A DNA stretch of 64,000 nucleotides from Paenibacillus zeirhizosphaerae (GCF_030705605.1 NZ_JAPCKK010000016.1:914072-978071); one strand, 5' to 3'; shown: positions 43,939 through 56,563, counted from the first letter of the stretch. The notes: generated by a model from the sequence alone, not told the origin. Program-made: numbers and translations.

Positions 43939-45072
43939 TTAGATGATTGCTTTTTTCGTTTTAAAATCAATATTTTTATAGTACATGTCCGCAACCAGCA
44001 GATTCGGGCCGCAGCAGTTCGCGGCGGCACAGTGGCAATTGACCGCCTGATAGAGTGGATGCTCGTTCATCCAACTGCCGAAGATATCGTCCAGCTTCTG
44101 GTCATGAATGTTACCAAAGGCTGGGATATCCGCAAAATCAGTAACATACACATTACCTGTGAACATATTCACGTTAACCCTGTTGCGCCCGTCCGGGTCA
44201 TTGCGTACAGTGACGTTCGGCTCTATCCGCAAGCGGCGCAACAGTTCCTGATCCTCAGAGGTGCTGGAGCAGAAAAAGAAAGGAAGCGTACCGAACAGCA
44301 TCCACAGCTCAGGATTACGGTGATCAAGCAGATGGTGGATAGCCGAACGCATGTCGGCCAAGGACAAGACCGGTAGAGATGCTGCAAAATTAGACGCATA
44401 CATCGGATGCACCTCATGCCGCTTGCAGCCCATCTCCTGAATTAGCCGATGAATTTCCGGCAGCTTCGTATGTGTTCTGTAATTAATCATAGACTCGGCA
44501 GAAATGAACATGCCCATGCTGCTCAGTTTGACGGCGTTGTTCATCATCTTCTCGTACAGACGGGATGCTGCTTCCCGCGGAGCTGGACGGCTCGTATTTG
44601 CGAAGCCCACCTCGTAAAAGTTGTCAGCATCCGTATAGTTATGTGAGATGTGCATCACATCCAGGTAAGGAAGCATTTTCTCATACCGGCCAATATCCAG
44701 TGTAAGATTGGAGTTAATCTGTGAACGAACGCCGCGCTCCCTGGCGTATTTCAGCAGGGGAACGATGATCTCGTCAACGGTTTTCTCCATCAAGGCTGGC
44801 TCGCCCCCTGTAATGCTGATTGTCTGCAGGTTTTCCACCTCATCCAGTCTCTTCAGCATCAGCGGCAAGGGCAGGAAAGGCTCCTCCTTCATCACAAGCG
44901 AATCCCCGACAGCACAGTGCTCACAGCGCATATTGCACAGATGAGTCACGGTCATTTCCACACTTGTAAGCGTATGTCTCCCGAATTGCTTTAAAGAATC
45001 AATGGGATCCCACGGATCGTACTCCGGGGATAAAGGTTTTAACGAATGGCTTGTGCCATATAATCCTGACAT
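43939..45072 (-). CDS. yfkAB: Radical SAM protein YfkAB with C-terminal CxCxxxxC motif
   Basis: 377-residue radical SAM enzyme. The SAM-cluster motif is CNMRCEHC (CxxxCxxC, near residue 48), with the SAM-binding SITGGEPALM near 92. The C-terminal CHCAAANC block supplies the CxCxxxxC motif that names this family and probably holds an auxiliary cluster. The N-terminal leader PLSPEYDPWDPIDSLKQFG is typical. The substrate is unknown. The ATG is preceded by AAGGTGG. No peptide precursor gene is recognisable nearby. Confidence 0.88.
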   Translation of the reverse strand: MSGLYGTSHSLKPLSPEYDPWDPIDSLKQFGRHTLTSVEMTVTHLCNMRCEHCAVGDSLVMKEEPFLPLPLMLKRLDEVENLQTISITGGEPALMEKTVDEIIVPLLKYARERGVRSQINSNLTLDIGRYEKMLPYLDVMHISHNYTDADNFYEVGFANTSRPAPREAASRLYEKMMNNAVKLSSMGMFISAESMINYRTHTKLPEIHRLIQEMGCKRHEVHPMYASNFAASLPVLSLADMRSAIHHLLDHRNPELWMLFGTLPFFFCSSTSEDQELLRRLRIEPNVTVRNDPDGRNRVNVNMFTGNVYVTDFADIPAFGNIHDQKLDDIFGSWMNEHPLYQAVNCHCAAANCCGPNLLVADMYYKNIDFKTKKAII

Positions 45073-45192
45073 TTATTTTTCCACCTTATTCCTCTTGTTA
45101 TGCTGCTTTCTTATGGAATATAAAATTCCTATCCAATATCATAACACGAAGCGGACGGTTGCTGCACCGTTCCAGAGAAATACGAGTTAACT

Positions 45193-46296
45193 CTATCTGG
45201 CATTCTCCTCTGCCTTTTTTACCCCTCCCGCTTCCGTAATGATGACGGACAACACTTTAGACAGATCCATTTCATGGGGAGCCGCCAGCTCCTGCCCGTC
45301 CCGATCCTTCAATATCCGAATCACGGGACGATGCGGGATGCGGGGATCAATACGAACGACGACTCCCTCTTCTCCTGTGCTTAATACGACAGGAAGCCCC
45401 AATGGATAAATTGCTACACGATCACGAAATTTCTCCAGCATATATTGCTCATACAAGGTGCCTGCCCCCGAATAGAGCACTTCTACTGCCTGATGAGGAA
45501 GCAAGGGCGCTCGATAGCTCCGATTCGCTGTCATCGCGTCATAGGAGTCCGCAAGCGACACCCACTTGGCATAATCATGAATTTCCCTGTTCACCAGCCC
45601 GTTAGGGTAACCGGTTCCGTCAATCCGTTCATGGTGCTGCAAAGCACAAAGCGCGGATAGCTGCGAGATGTCAGGTTCCTTTTTGAGAATACGATAGCCA
45701 AGCAGTGTATGTGTCTGTATCTCCAGATACTCTTCACGGGTCAGTTTTCCCGGCTTCAGTAAAATACTTGAAGGAAGCTGTGTTTTTCCAATATCGTGAA
45801 GCAATGAACCGATCCCCAGTTCCAAGAGCTGCTGGCGGGTATAACCGTTAGCTTTTCCAAGCACCAGCGTATATAGGCATACCGTCAAGGAATGCTGATA
45901 TAAATTTTGATCTGTGCCGCCCAAGTCGTTGAGCAAAATCATAGTATCCTGTCTGCTGCCGATATCATCCAGAATTGATTCCATGACACCGCCAAAAGCT
46001 TTGCCTAAATGAGAAACAGACCGCTGCAGGGAAGTACCGGAAATTTTTCTAAATTGATTTCGGATTTCCTGCAGCGCCTTCTGCCGCGTTTGCTCCTGAA
46101 TCATGTCGGGAATATCGATATCATCCGTTTGCGGGTCTTGTATATACACATATGCAATTCCCATCTCGTCAAGACGCTTGATAATCCGATCATTCAGTTC
46201 CACCTGTTCCGCCAGCAGAACCAATCCGTCTTCATTATAAATTTTTTTGCCGAGTATCATCCCCGGGCGCAATGAATTAACCGCTAAAAGCCGCAA
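45193..46296 (-). CDS. HD-GYP domain protein (putative cyclic-di-GMP phosphodiesterase), copy A
   Basis: 367 residues. The N-terminal region (LRPGMILGKKIYNEDGLVLL) resembles the small DUF3391-like domain found with HD-GYP. The catalytic domain has LLHDIGKTQLPSSILLKPGK (HD motif near residue 165), LLGYRILK, and HHERIDGTGYPNGL (GYP motif near 220). It lacks a receiver domain. A C-terminal extension ends in VILKDRDGQELA-like strands. The start is TTG. A paralog with the same plan is at 48778. Confidence 0.88.
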   Translation of the reverse strand: MRLLAVNSLRPGMILGKKIYNEDGLVLLAEQVELNDRIIKRLDEMGIAYVYIQDPQTDDIDIPDMIQEQTRQKALQEIRNQFRKISGTSLQRSVSHLGKAFGGVMESILDDIGSRQDTMILLNDLGGTDQNLYQHSLTVCLYTLVLGKANGYTRQQLLELGIGSLLHDIGKTQLPSSILLKPGKLTREEYLEIQTHTLLGYRILKKEPDISQLSALCALQHHERIDGTGYPNGLVNREIHDYAKWVSLADSYDAMTANRSYRAPLLPHQAVEVLYSGAGTLYEQYMLEKFRDRVAIYPLGLPVVLSTGEEGVVVRIDPRIPHRPVIRILKDRDGQELAAPHEMDLSKVLSVIITEAGGVKKAEENAR

Positions 46297-46353
46297 TATG
46301 CTATACCTTCTTCCGCACCAATGATAACGAATTGGTTATCTATGTCCTATTTC

Positions 46354-47793
46354 TTACTCATGCACTGTAATCCAGCGGGATGCCATACTTTCTTGCAGGG
46401 CATTTGGACGCTGGAGCTCAATTCCAATTAAATCACGTAAAAATTCCGGCAAGCGGTATTCCGGCTCCGTTCCCGAGGCGAGGCTTTCATAGCCTATTTT
46501 AAAGGTGAACATATCCAGCGTTCCCACGTTATAAATCTCTTCATCCACGAGCAGTTCGCCACCCAGCCAGATTTCAATGATTCTGTCATATGGATTTCGC
46601 AGCAGGTCGTATATGATTTGGATCCCGTCAACACACAGGCTGCCTAGGACCTCTCCTCTGAACCCAAAGCCTATAATCTTTTTATCGGCAAATTCGGGTA
46701 AAAGTGATTGCTCCAGCGCGAGACGGATTGCAGAGCCTTTCAAGCTTACCGTGCAGGCATTGATTGGTGAAGGGCATAACTGATGCAGAAGCCCTTTGGA
46801 AATGCTGCCCTCGGGCAATGGTCCAAGCAACTGGCCCGAGTTGACTATGGCGAGCTGAGCGCCCGTAAAATGTCGGACAGCCTGTGCCATCAGATTTCCA
46901 AACTCCGATTCCCTCTCATATGCAATGGAACATGCTCTGTCTGCAAAAGCTACGGTTTCCTGCAGACGAATCTCCGCCTGTTGACGATGGACGGCTATAG
47001 CAGCCGCAACCCTTTCATCCAATATCGTTGAGTCCAAAGGCAGACATTCCCCCGTGATCACCCTAAAGGCCTTATCCTCTCCCGAACGGGCCAAAACAAC
47101 CTTGCCCAGCAGCATGCCATGCTTGCCCGCGGCACAGAGCGCTGTACCTCCGATCATCAGCGGCGTCTCCAGCACATGATGTGTATGGCCGCCAAGAATT
47201 ACATCAATGCCTTCGATTTCCTTGACCAGCCTCTCATCAGTATGTAACCCCAAATGTGACATCACAATCACAACATCCACAGTACCGCGAATCTCCGCTA
47301 CCTGTTCCTTCAGACTCTCAATCGGATCTCTTGCCTCCCAGCCCAGCAATCTGTAAAAAGTCGCAAACGGTGCTGTTGCCGCAACAAGCCCTATTCGGAT
47401 GCCCTCCTTATTCAACACTAAGGATTCCATCATCCAGGCAGGAGGGGCCCCGGTGGCCGTCTCCCGGATATTTCCGCACACTACCGGGCATTGAATCCCT
47501 GCATAGGCCTGCTCCAGCATCTCAGGGGTGAATGTCAGCCCTTCGTTATTGCCGATGGTTACCGCGTCATAACCTGTCAGGTTGATAACATCCACATTGG
47601 CCCCACCGAAGGTGCCTTCCGTTTCCGAGGCCATTCTATCCATATGATCACCGATATCAAGAAGAAGCATGACTCCTTCACAGGCCCTCTTCTGTTCTGC
47701 GGCCATGGCAGCGAGCGAAGGCATACTTCCAAAACGACTGTGGATATCGTTCGTATGCAGGATCGTTAACGTTTGCTCATAAGTGGATTCCAT
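46354..47793 (-). CDS. Metallophosphoesterase/5'-nucleotidase family protein (YunD-like)
   Basis: 479-residue binuclear metallophosphatase. Metal-ligand motifs are HTNDIHSRFG, LLDIGDHMDR, TIGNNEG, VIVMSHLGLHTDE and VILGGHTHHVLE, followed by a 5'-nucleotidase C-terminal domain (FGNLMAQAVRHF). There is no signal peptide, unlike surface UshA-type enzymes, so it is probably cytoplasmic, as for Bacillus YunD. The ATG at 47793 has GGAGG 10 bp upstream. yunC, adjacent to yunD in Bacillus, is separate here at 60639. Confidence 0.85.
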   Translation of the reverse strand: MESTYEQTLTILHTNDIHSRFGSMPSLAAMAAEQKRACEGVMLLLDIGDHMDRMASETEGTFGGANVDVINLTGYDAVTIGNNEGLTFTPEMLEQAYAGIQCPVVCGNIRETATGAPPAWMMESLVLNKEGIRIGLVAATAPFATFYRLLGWEARDPIESLKEQVAEIRGTVDVVIVMSHLGLHTDERLVKEIEGIDVILGGHTHHVLETPLMIGGTALCAAGKHGMLLGKVVLARSGEDKAFRVITGECLPLDSTILDERVAAAIAVHRQQAEIRLQETVAFADRACSIAYERESEFGNLMAQAVRHFTGAQLAIVNSGQLLGPLPEGSISKGLLHQLCPSPINACTVSLKGSAIRLALEQSLLPEFADKKIIGFGFRGEVLGSLCVDGIQIIYDLLRNPYDRIIEIWLGGELLVDEEIYNVGTLDMFTFKIGYESLASGTEPEYRLPEFLRDLIGIELQRPNALQESMASRWITVHE

Positions 47794-47957
47794 TCCGTTC
47801 CTTCCTCCTATAACGGGTCCGGTTCTTAGCATGCGGCTTGTTCAAGCCGTGAAGAATATAGGATATCTAATTGTTAAGAATAACATTTTACTAGGCAATA
47901 TGATATATTGAAGGAGTTAAAAAGTTGCAGTAACCCATAACTTGAGGTGAATCATCC

Positions 47958-48689
47958 ATGAATATAGAAGTCCTGCTGTTTGCCGGGCTCGCCGAGCATA
48001 TAGGATCTTCCCGTGTAACGATGAGTTTTACGGAGCCTTCCGTTACTGCCGGGCAGGTCAAGACACAACTGGCAGCTAATTATCCTGAAGCCGCAGCGGC
48101 CATACAATCATCTTTTATAGCCGTAAATCAGGAGTTTGCCGCCCTTGAATCCCCTATTCATGAAGGTGACGAGGTCGCAGTCATTCCCCCTGTTTCCGGC
48201 GGTGACGGCCTTGCCAGCTATCCCGTATTTACGAGCAGTGACGGTCTGCATATCATTACCCAAAACCCGCTTTCGCCCGAGGAAATTACAGCTAAAGTGA
48301 TCACGGCAAATCATGGGGCCACGCTTGCATTTGTCGGCACGACAAGGGAAATGACAGAAGGACGCCGCACCGTACATTTAGAATATGAGGCCTATGTGCC
48401 TATGGCGCTGAACAAGCTGTCCGAAATCAGCAGGGAATTAGCCGAGCGGTGGCCTGGTACACTGTGTGCGATTGCTCATAAAACCGGCAAGGTAGATATT
48501 GCTGAAGCTAGTGTCATCATCGCCGTATCCGCACCGCACCGTGATATATGCTACGATGCAAGCCGTTATGCCATTGAAACCCTTAAGCATAAGGTGCCGA
48601 TCTGGAAGAAGGAAATTTGGAAAGATGGCTCCGAATGGAAAGGTTCTCAACTAGGACCTTGGAACCCCTTAGCACCACCATCAACATAG
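47958..48689 (+). CDS. Fused molybdopterin synthase MoaD-MoaE
   Basis: 243-residue fusion of both subunits of molybdopterin synthase, which adds sulfur to cyclic pyranopterin monophosphate in molybdenum cofactor synthesis. Residues 1-82 are MoaD (IEVLLFAGLAEHIG ... VAVIPPVSGG), and residues about 95-243 are MoaE (VGTTREMTEGRRTVHLEYEA, CAIAHKTGKVDIAEASVII, AIETLKHKVPIWKKE with the catalytic lysines). MoaD normally works through a free C-terminal Gly-Gly; here it is internal at residues 81-82 followed by Asp-Gly. No other moa gene is in the window. The ATG is behind TTGAGGTGA. Confidence 0.92.
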   Translation: MNIEVLLFAGLAEHIGSSRVTMSFTEPSVTAGQVKTQLAANYPEAAAAIQSSFIAVNQEFAALESPIHEGDEVAVIPPVSGGDGLASYPVFTSSDGLHIITQNPLSPEEITAKVITANHGATLAFVGTTREMTEGRRTVHLEYEAYVPMALNKLSEISRELAERWPGTLCAIAHKTGKVDIAEASVIIAVSAPHRDICYDASRYAIETLKHKVPIWKKEIWKDGSEWKGSQLGPWNPLAPPST

Positions 48690-48700
48690 TAAAAAAGTCG

Positions 48701-48729
48701 TTGTCATGGGATTTTTTTCTTGATATATT
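48701..48729 (+). promoter_or_regulatory. Predicted sigma-A promoter of HD-GYP gene copy B
   Basis: TTGTCA (48701-48706), 17 bp spacer, TATATT (48724-48729), about 50 bp before the TTG start codon. Confidence 0.55.
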
Positions 48730-48777
48730 AAGCTATAGTATTCTTATTACTCCAAGAAAAAAAGGTGGTAGAACCGA

Positions 48778-49836
48778 TTGAGAGTCCACGTCACCGATGC
48801 CCAGCCAGGAGATTGCTTACAGAGCGATGCATACAACGACAACGGTGTGCCAGTCTTGACCAAGGGTACCACCCTTAGACATGAAGACATTAGCAAACTG
48901 TTGATGCACAATATTGAATATATTGATATAGAATCGAGCGCGTCCAAGAGTTTATACGGCTTTGCTCCGGATAAACCGGTCCCCGCTGAATCACTTGCGC
49001 ATGTTGTTCCTCTGTTCACCGATGCCATTGATGGTGTGGAAGCTATGTTTTTATCTGCGTCGGCTTCAGGTCAGTTCAATTCTCATCGAGTGGATGAACT
49101 GTTCGGACCCATTGTCAACGAACTAGCCAATCAGAAGGACGTCGTTTCCATGCTCCTGATGCTGGACCAAGGAGACGAGTATACATACAATCATTCCCTT
49201 GAGGTTGGTGTCTTATCTTATTATATTGCCCTTTGGCTGGGATACTCCCAGGAAGAGGCGTATGCGGCCGGCAAAGCCGGCTATCTGCATGACATCGGCA
49301 AATGTATGATCCCTGCTCATATTTTGAACAAGCCTTCCAAATTAACGGAAGAAGAATTCCGTGAAGTTAAGAAACACACTCAGTACGGATATGATATCAT
49401 CCAGAGTTCAACAACAGATGAGGTTTCAGCCATTGTAGCACTCCAGCATCACGAACGTGAGAACGGAACGGGTTACCCTCATGGCTTGTTTAAAGAGGAC
49501 ATCCATCCTTTTGCACAGATTACGGCTGTCGCGGACGTATACAGCGCTATGACCTCCAACAGGGTCTATCAATCCAAGCAGGAATTACTGGCCGTTTTGC
49601 GGGAAATGCACTCCATGAGCTTCGGCCATTTGGACCCGGTAGCAACTCAAACCTTTATCCGTCATATGCTGCCTAATTTTATCAAGAAGAAGGTACTGCT
49701 CACTAATGGACGGACCGGCACGATTATCCTGAATAATCCTGTCGATTATTTCCGCCCGCTGATTAAAATGGATGAAGGGTATTTCATTGACCTGGCCAAA
49801 GAGCGGGAGCTGGCCATTGAAGAAGTATATATTTAA
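48778..49836 (+). CDS. HD-GYP domain protein (putative cyclic-di-GMP phosphodiesterase), copy B
   Basis: 352 residues with the same architecture as the gene at 45193: a short N-terminal domain (DAQPGDCLQSDAYNDNGVPV), then the HD-GYP catalytic domain with YLHDIGKCMIPAHILNKPSK (near residue 177) and HHERENGTGYPHGL near 225, and a C-terminal strand-rich tail (VLLTNGRTGTIILNNP). In copy B the residue after HHE-R is Glu-Asn-Gly instead of Ile-Asp-Gly. The start is TTG with AAAGGTGG upstream. Confidence 0.88.
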   Translation: MRVHVTDAQPGDCLQSDAYNDNGVPVLTKGTTLRHEDISKLLMHNIEYIDIESSASKSLYGFAPDKPVPAESLAHVVPLFTDAIDGVEAMFLSASASGQFNSHRVDELFGPIVNELANQKDVVSMLLMLDQGDEYTYNHSLEVGVLSYYIALWLGYSQEEAYAAGKAGYLHDIGKCMIPAHILNKPSKLTEEEFREVKKHTQYGYDIIQSSTTDEVSAIVALQHHERENGTGYPHGLFKEDIHPFAQITAVADVYSAMTSNRVYQSKQELLAVLREMHSMSFGHLDPVATQTFIRHMLPNFIKKKVLLTNGRTGTIILNNPVDYFRPLIKMDEGYFIDLAKERELAIEEVYI

Positions 49837-49844
49837 ATCATGCT

Positions 49845-49884
49845 GGAGTCCCAAAGGTCCTTTGATCTTGGACTCCTCTTTTTC
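49845..49884 (+). terminator. Terminator of HD-GYP gene copy B
   Basis: GGAGTCC ... GGACTCC stem with an AAAGG/CCTTT inner pairing, followed by TCTTTTT. Confidence 0.8.
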
Positions 49885-49924
49885 ATGTAAAATCCAAATT
49901 CTTGGAAAAACAAACTATTACAGC

Positions 49925-49968
49925 TTGTCGGTAAGTGATACAGCTTATATAATAAGCTATATCACTTA
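49925..49968 (+). promoter_or_regulatory. Promoter with a 37 bp near-perfect palindrome before the VOC/DeoR operon
   Basis: TTGTCG (49925-49930), 17 bp, TATAAT (49948-49953). The -10 element is centred in an inverted repeat at 49932-49968 with 17 bp arms (TAAGTGATACAGCTTAT and its complement, 16 of 17 pairs) and a 3 bp centre. The position over the -10 and spacer is that of a repressor operator. The DeoR-family gene two cistrons downstream is the obvious candidate repressor. Confidence 0.65.
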
Positions 49969-49986
49969 TGATTGAGGTGGATTTCT

Positions 49987-50379
49987 ATGCATATTGAGCA
50001 TGTAGCAATGTGGGTGCTTGATTTGGAGAAGATGAAGGAATTTTACGTTAAATACTTTGGCGGATCCGCTAACCACAAATACCGAAATGATCGGACTCTC
50101 CTTGAATCCTATTTCATCACCTTCGACAGCGGCTGCCGTCTTGAATTGATGCAGAAGCCTTCCGTTAATGAAGCACACCGGAACACGCCCGACCACCAAA
50201 CCCTGGGTTATATTCATGCAGCCTTCTCTGTAGGTGCGAAAGAAAAGGTTGACGCTTTAACCCATCGGTTAAGGAAGGACGGGTATCAAGTTATCGGCGA
50301 CCCCCGCACCACCGGTGACGGGTATTACGAGAGCGTGGTGCTCGATCCGGAAAATAACCGGATTGAAATCACGGCTTAA
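49987..50379 (+). CDS. VOC family protein (glyoxalase/dioxygenase superfamily)
   Basis: 130-residue vicinal-oxygen-chelate protein: [20 protein letters not shown] (first metal ligand His), CRLELMQKP (Glu), YIHAAFSVG (second His region) and [20 protein letters not shown] (final Glu). All four ligand positions seem present, as in lactoylglutathione lyase and related enzymes. The ATG at 49987 has GAGGTGG 6 bp upstream. It is in an operon with the DeoR regulator 24 bp downstream. Confidence 0.85.
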   Translation: MHIEHVAMWVLDLEKMKEFYVKYFGGSANHKYRNDRTLLESYFITFDSGCRLELMQKPSVNEAHRNTPDHQTLGYIHAAFSVGAKEKVDALTHRLRKDGYQVIGDPRTTGDGYYESVVLDPENNRIEITA

Positions 50380-50403
50380 CACATCCGGCAAGGAGTTAAA
50401 TGA

Positions 50404-51150
50404 ATGGATCAGCTTCAAAGGCTTTCGCAAATCGTTGAAATGACGAACACCATGGCTTTGGTTACGGTTCAGGATATATGCGATACTTTTCAGGTATCAC
50501 GCGATACGGCCAGAAGAGACCTGGTTAAGCTTGAAGAACAGGGGAAAATCACCCGTACCCGCGGCGGCGCGGTTTCCGCAACGATCCAAACCTACGTCCA
50601 GCGCAAAGAGGAAAATGGGGTCACTAAAAGAAAACTGGCGAAAGCCGCAGCATCGTATGTCCAGAACGGAGATGTTCTGTTCATGGATTCTTCCACGTCC
50701 GTTGCGGCGCTTGCCGAGTTTTTAATCGAAAAATCCTTAACCGTAGTGACCCACTCCCTTCACATCGCCCAATGCTTCGGAAATCTTCCCCGCACCGAGA
50801 TTATAATACCCGGGGGCCGTTTTAACCCTGAGGAACAATTTGTCTACGGCACCGACGCACTTGCCGCTCTTGACCGGTTCAGAGCAAATTGTTTTTTCAC
50901 CGGGGCTTGCGGGCTCGATGATGGAGAAATTACCGCCGCTAATTTGGAGGATGCCCTGATTAAGCAAAAAATGATGTCCAGGGCGCGACAGGTGTTCCTG
51001 CTGGCGGATCACACGAAAATAAATGTTAATTATCCCTACAAAGTAGGGCACCTTGAGGAAATAGATATTCTATTTACCGATCGGGAGATTTCCCCGCGCT
51101 TACATGTATCCGCACGCCCCAAACATATTCAGGTTGTCGGAGCCCCATAA
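50404..51150 (+). CDS. DeoR family transcriptional regulator
   Basis: 248 residues. The N-terminal helix-turn-helix is VTVQDICDTFQVSRDTARRD with LVKLEEQGKITRTRGGAV (residues about 20-57), the DeoR signature. The sugar-phosphate sensor domain contains DVLFMDSSTSVAALAEFL, VVTHSLHIAQ, IIPGGRFNPEEQFVYG and FLLADHTKI (conserved ADHxK). DeoR proteins normally bind a phosphorylated sugar. It likely controls its own operon through the palindrome at 49932-49968. The ATG follows AAGGAG. Confidence 0.88.
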   Translation: MDQLQRLSQIVEMTNTMALVTVQDICDTFQVSRDTARRDLVKLEEQGKITRTRGGAVSATIQTYVQRKEENGVTKRKLAKAAASYVQNGDVLFMDSSTSVAALAEFLIEKSLTVVTHSLHIAQCFGNLPRTEIIIPGGRFNPEEQFVYGTDALAALDRFRANCFFTGACGLDDGEITAANLEDALIKQKMMSRARQVFLLADHTKINVNYPYKVGHLEEIDILFTDREISPRLHVSARPKHIQVVGAP

Positions 51151-51224
51151 ATATCAGATTAAGAGTTTCTTTAGATAGCTGAAAGTAATTGTATGGCTTA
51201 GATGTAACTGAAAAAATAGAAGAA

Positions 51225-51244
51225 GGCGAACTTAAAAGTTCGCC
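51225..51244. terminator. Hairpin between deoR-type gene and sufB
   Basis: GGCGAACTT-AA-AAGTTCGCC perfect stem. The minus strand continues TTCTTCTATTTTTT, so it probably terminates the suf operon and may also serve the plus strand. Confidence 0.75.
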
Positions 51245-51327
51245 TCCTACACAAAAAGAATTTCTGAATCGGCACGAAATCGGCACGACGATTTGTAAAT
51301 ACTCTAAAAACCTTGTTGCAGCAAAGT

Positions 51328-52725
51328 TTACCCAATACTTCCTTCCATTTCGAACTTAATCAAACGGTTCATCTCAACAGCATATTCCATCGGCAGTTCC
51401 TTCGTGAACGGCTCGATAAAGCCCATAACGATCATTTGGGTCGCTTCCGCCTCAGACAAGCCGCGGCTCATCAGATAGAAAAGCTGATCCTCGGACACCT
51501 TGGATACTGTAGCTTCATGCTCCAGGGTAATGTTGTCATTCATGATTTCATTGTATGGAATCGTATCTGAAGTGGACTCATTGTCCAGAATCAGCGTATC
51601 ACATTTGATATTGGACTTAGCGCCTTCCGCCTGACGTCCGAAGGATGCCAGACCACGATAAGTGACCTTACCGCCATGCTTACTGATGGATTTGGACACA
51701 ATCGTTGACGTTGTATCAGGTGCCAGGTGAATCATTTTGGCGCCCGCATCCTGGTGCTGGCCTTTACCTGCTACCGCAATGGAAAGTACCATACCCTTCG
51801 CACCACGGCCTTTCAGGATAACAGCCGGATATTTCATAGTCAGCTTGGAGCCGATATTGCCGTCAACCCATTCCATCGTTGCATTTTCTTCTGCAACAGC
51901 CCGTTTGGTCACCAGGTTGTAAATGTTAGGTGCCCAGTTTTGAATGGTGGTATAGCGGACACGTGCATTTTTCTTCGCGATAATCTCAACTACGGCGCTG
52001 TGCAGGGAGTTGGTGCTGTAGATCGGAGCTGTACAGCCTTCAACATAGTGAACAAAGCTGTCTTCGTCCGCGATGATGAGCGTACGCTCAAACTGTCCCA
52101 TATTCTCCGAGTTGATCCGGAAATACGCCTGCAGCGGAATTTCGCATTTCACGCCTTTAGGAACGTAAATGAAGCTTCCACCGGACCATACCGCACTGTT
52201 CAGTGCAGCGAACTTGTTGTCAGCCGGAGGCACCACAGTCGCAAAGTATTCCTTGAAAATTTCAGGATGCTCTCTAAGCGCCGTATCCGTATCTGTAAAA
52301 ATAACGCCCTGATCTTCCAGGTCTTTCTGCATGTTGTGATAGACTACCTCAGACTCGTATTGTGCGGATACCCCTGCCAGAAATTTTTGCTCTGCTTCAG
52401 GAATACCCAGCTTGTCGAAGGTTTCTTTAATTTCGGTCGGAACCTCTTCCCAGGTCTTGCCCTGCTTCTCGGAAGGACGCACATAGTACTGGATATCATT
52501 AAAATCCAGATCTTCCAGATCGCCACCCCACTGCGGTGTGGCCATTTTTTCAAACTGCTTCAGCGATTTGAGCCGGAATTCCAGCATCCACTCCGGTTCG
52601 CCTTTGATCTTGGAAATTTCTTTGACAATTTCCGGAGTCAGACCCTTGCCGGTTTGGAAGATGGCTTTATGTTCATCGCGAAAACCATACTTATACTCTT
52701 CTAACTCAGGTGCCTTTTTCGCCAT
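51328..52725 (-). CDS. sufB: Fe-S cluster assembly scaffold SufB
   Basis: 465-residue SufB of the SUF system, forming the SufBCD scaffold on which Fe-S clusters are built. Recognisable segments are [56 protein letters not shown] (conserved Cys) and [20 protein letters not shown] near the C-terminus. The ATG at 52725 has GGGG 9 bp upstream and is preferred over a TTG three codons earlier. It is the last gene of sufCDSUB. Confidence 0.96.
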   Translation of the reverse strand: MAKKAPELEEYKYGFRDEHKAIFQTGKGLTPEIVKEISKIKGEPEWMLEFRLKSLKQFEKMATPQWGGDLEDLDFNDIQYYVRPSEKQGKTWEEVPTEIKETFDKLGIPEAEQKFLAGVSAQYESEVVYHNMQKDLEDQGVIFTDTDTALREHPEIFKEYFATVVPPADNKFAALNSAVWSGGSFIYVPKGVKCEIPLQAYFRINSENMGQFERTLIIADEDSFVHYVEGCTAPIYSTNSLHSAVVEIIAKKNARVRYTTIQNWAPNIYNLVTKRAVAEENATMEWVDGNIGSKLTMKYPAVILKGRGAKGMVLSIAVAGKGQHQDAGAKMIHLAPDTTSTIVSKSISKHGGKVTYRGLASFGRQAEGAKSNIKCDTLILDNESTSDTIPYNEIMNDNITLEHEATVSKVSEDQLFYLMSRGLSEAEATQMIVMGFIEPFTKELPMEYAVEMNRLIKFEMEGSIG

Positions 52726-52821
52726 TTCGTTCAACCCCTTCTATATGGGAACCGGCAACCTTTCGGCATCTCCGGCTGTTCCCACTGCAGCTTTGCTGCA
52801 AAAATTTTCGAATCCTAATCC

Positions 52822-55758
<2,937 letters not shown>

Positions 55759-55780
55759 CAGTTATCCCCTCCGCTCCGGC

Positions 55781-56563
55781 TTACGCCTCTTGGCCTACTG
55801 TTTCATCAACGATTCCCAGTTCCTCTTTAACCCATTCATAACCTTCCGCTTCAAGACGCTCAGCAAGCTCAGGTCCGCCGGATTTGACGATTCTTCCCTG
55901 CATCATGACATGAACGAAGTCAGGCTTGATGTAATTCAACAGGCGCTGGTAGTGAGTAATAATGAGGAACCCACGATCTTCCGAACGCATTTGGTTCACA
56001 CCGCTTGCCACGATTCTCAAAGCATCGATATCAAGACCGGAGTCAATTTCGTCCAGAACGACAATTTTCGGATCAAGCAACATCATCTGCAAAATTTCGT
56101 TACGCTTCTTCTCACCGCCGGAGAAACCTTCGTTCAGATAGCGGTGCGCGAATTCAGGATTCATTTCCAGCTCCTTCATTTTGCCTTCCATCTGACGGAT
56201 AAATTTAATCAGCGAAATTTCTTTTCCTTCCTCCATGCGCGCATTAATGGCACTGCGTAAGAAGTCGGAGTTAGTAACGCCTGCTATTTCACTCGGATAC
56301 TGCATAGCTAGAAACAGCCCCGCGCGAGCACGCTCGTCTACTTCCATCTCAAGCACGTCTTCACCGTCAAGAAGAACCTTACCCTCGGTCACTTCGTACT
56401 TTGGATGACCCATCAATGCGGATGCCAGCGTACTTTTACCTGTTCCGTTGGGTCCCATGATCGCGTGGATCTCTCCACCTTTCATCTCCAGGTTGATGCC
56501 TTTCAGAATCTCTTTACCCTCAATGGTCGCTTTCAGACCTTCAATCACGAAATTTGTAGCCAT
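55781..56563 (-). CDS. sufC: Fe-S cluster assembly ATPase SufC
   Basis: 260-residue ABC-type ATPase energising SufBCD: Walker [11 protein letters not shown]-loop [12 protein letters not shown], signature [15 protein letters not shown], Walker [14 protein letters not shown]-loop [12 protein letters not shown]. It is the first gene of sufCDSUB. The ATG is preceded by GGAGGGA. The promoter about 140-170 bp upstream carries a PerR/Fur-like site. Confidence 0.97.
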   Translation of the reverse strand: MATNFVIEGLKATIEGKEILKGINLEMKGGEIHAIMGPNGTGKSTLASALMGHPKYEVTEGKVLLDGEDVLEMEVDERARAGLFLAMQYPSEIAGVTNSDFLRSAINARMEEGKEISLIKFIRQMEGKMKELEMNPEFAHRYLNEGFSGGEKKRNEILQMMLLDPKIVVLDEIDSGLDIDALRIVASGVNQMRSEDRGFLIITHYQRLLNYIKPDFVHVMMQGRIVKSGGPELAERLEAEGYEWVKEELGIVDETVGQEA

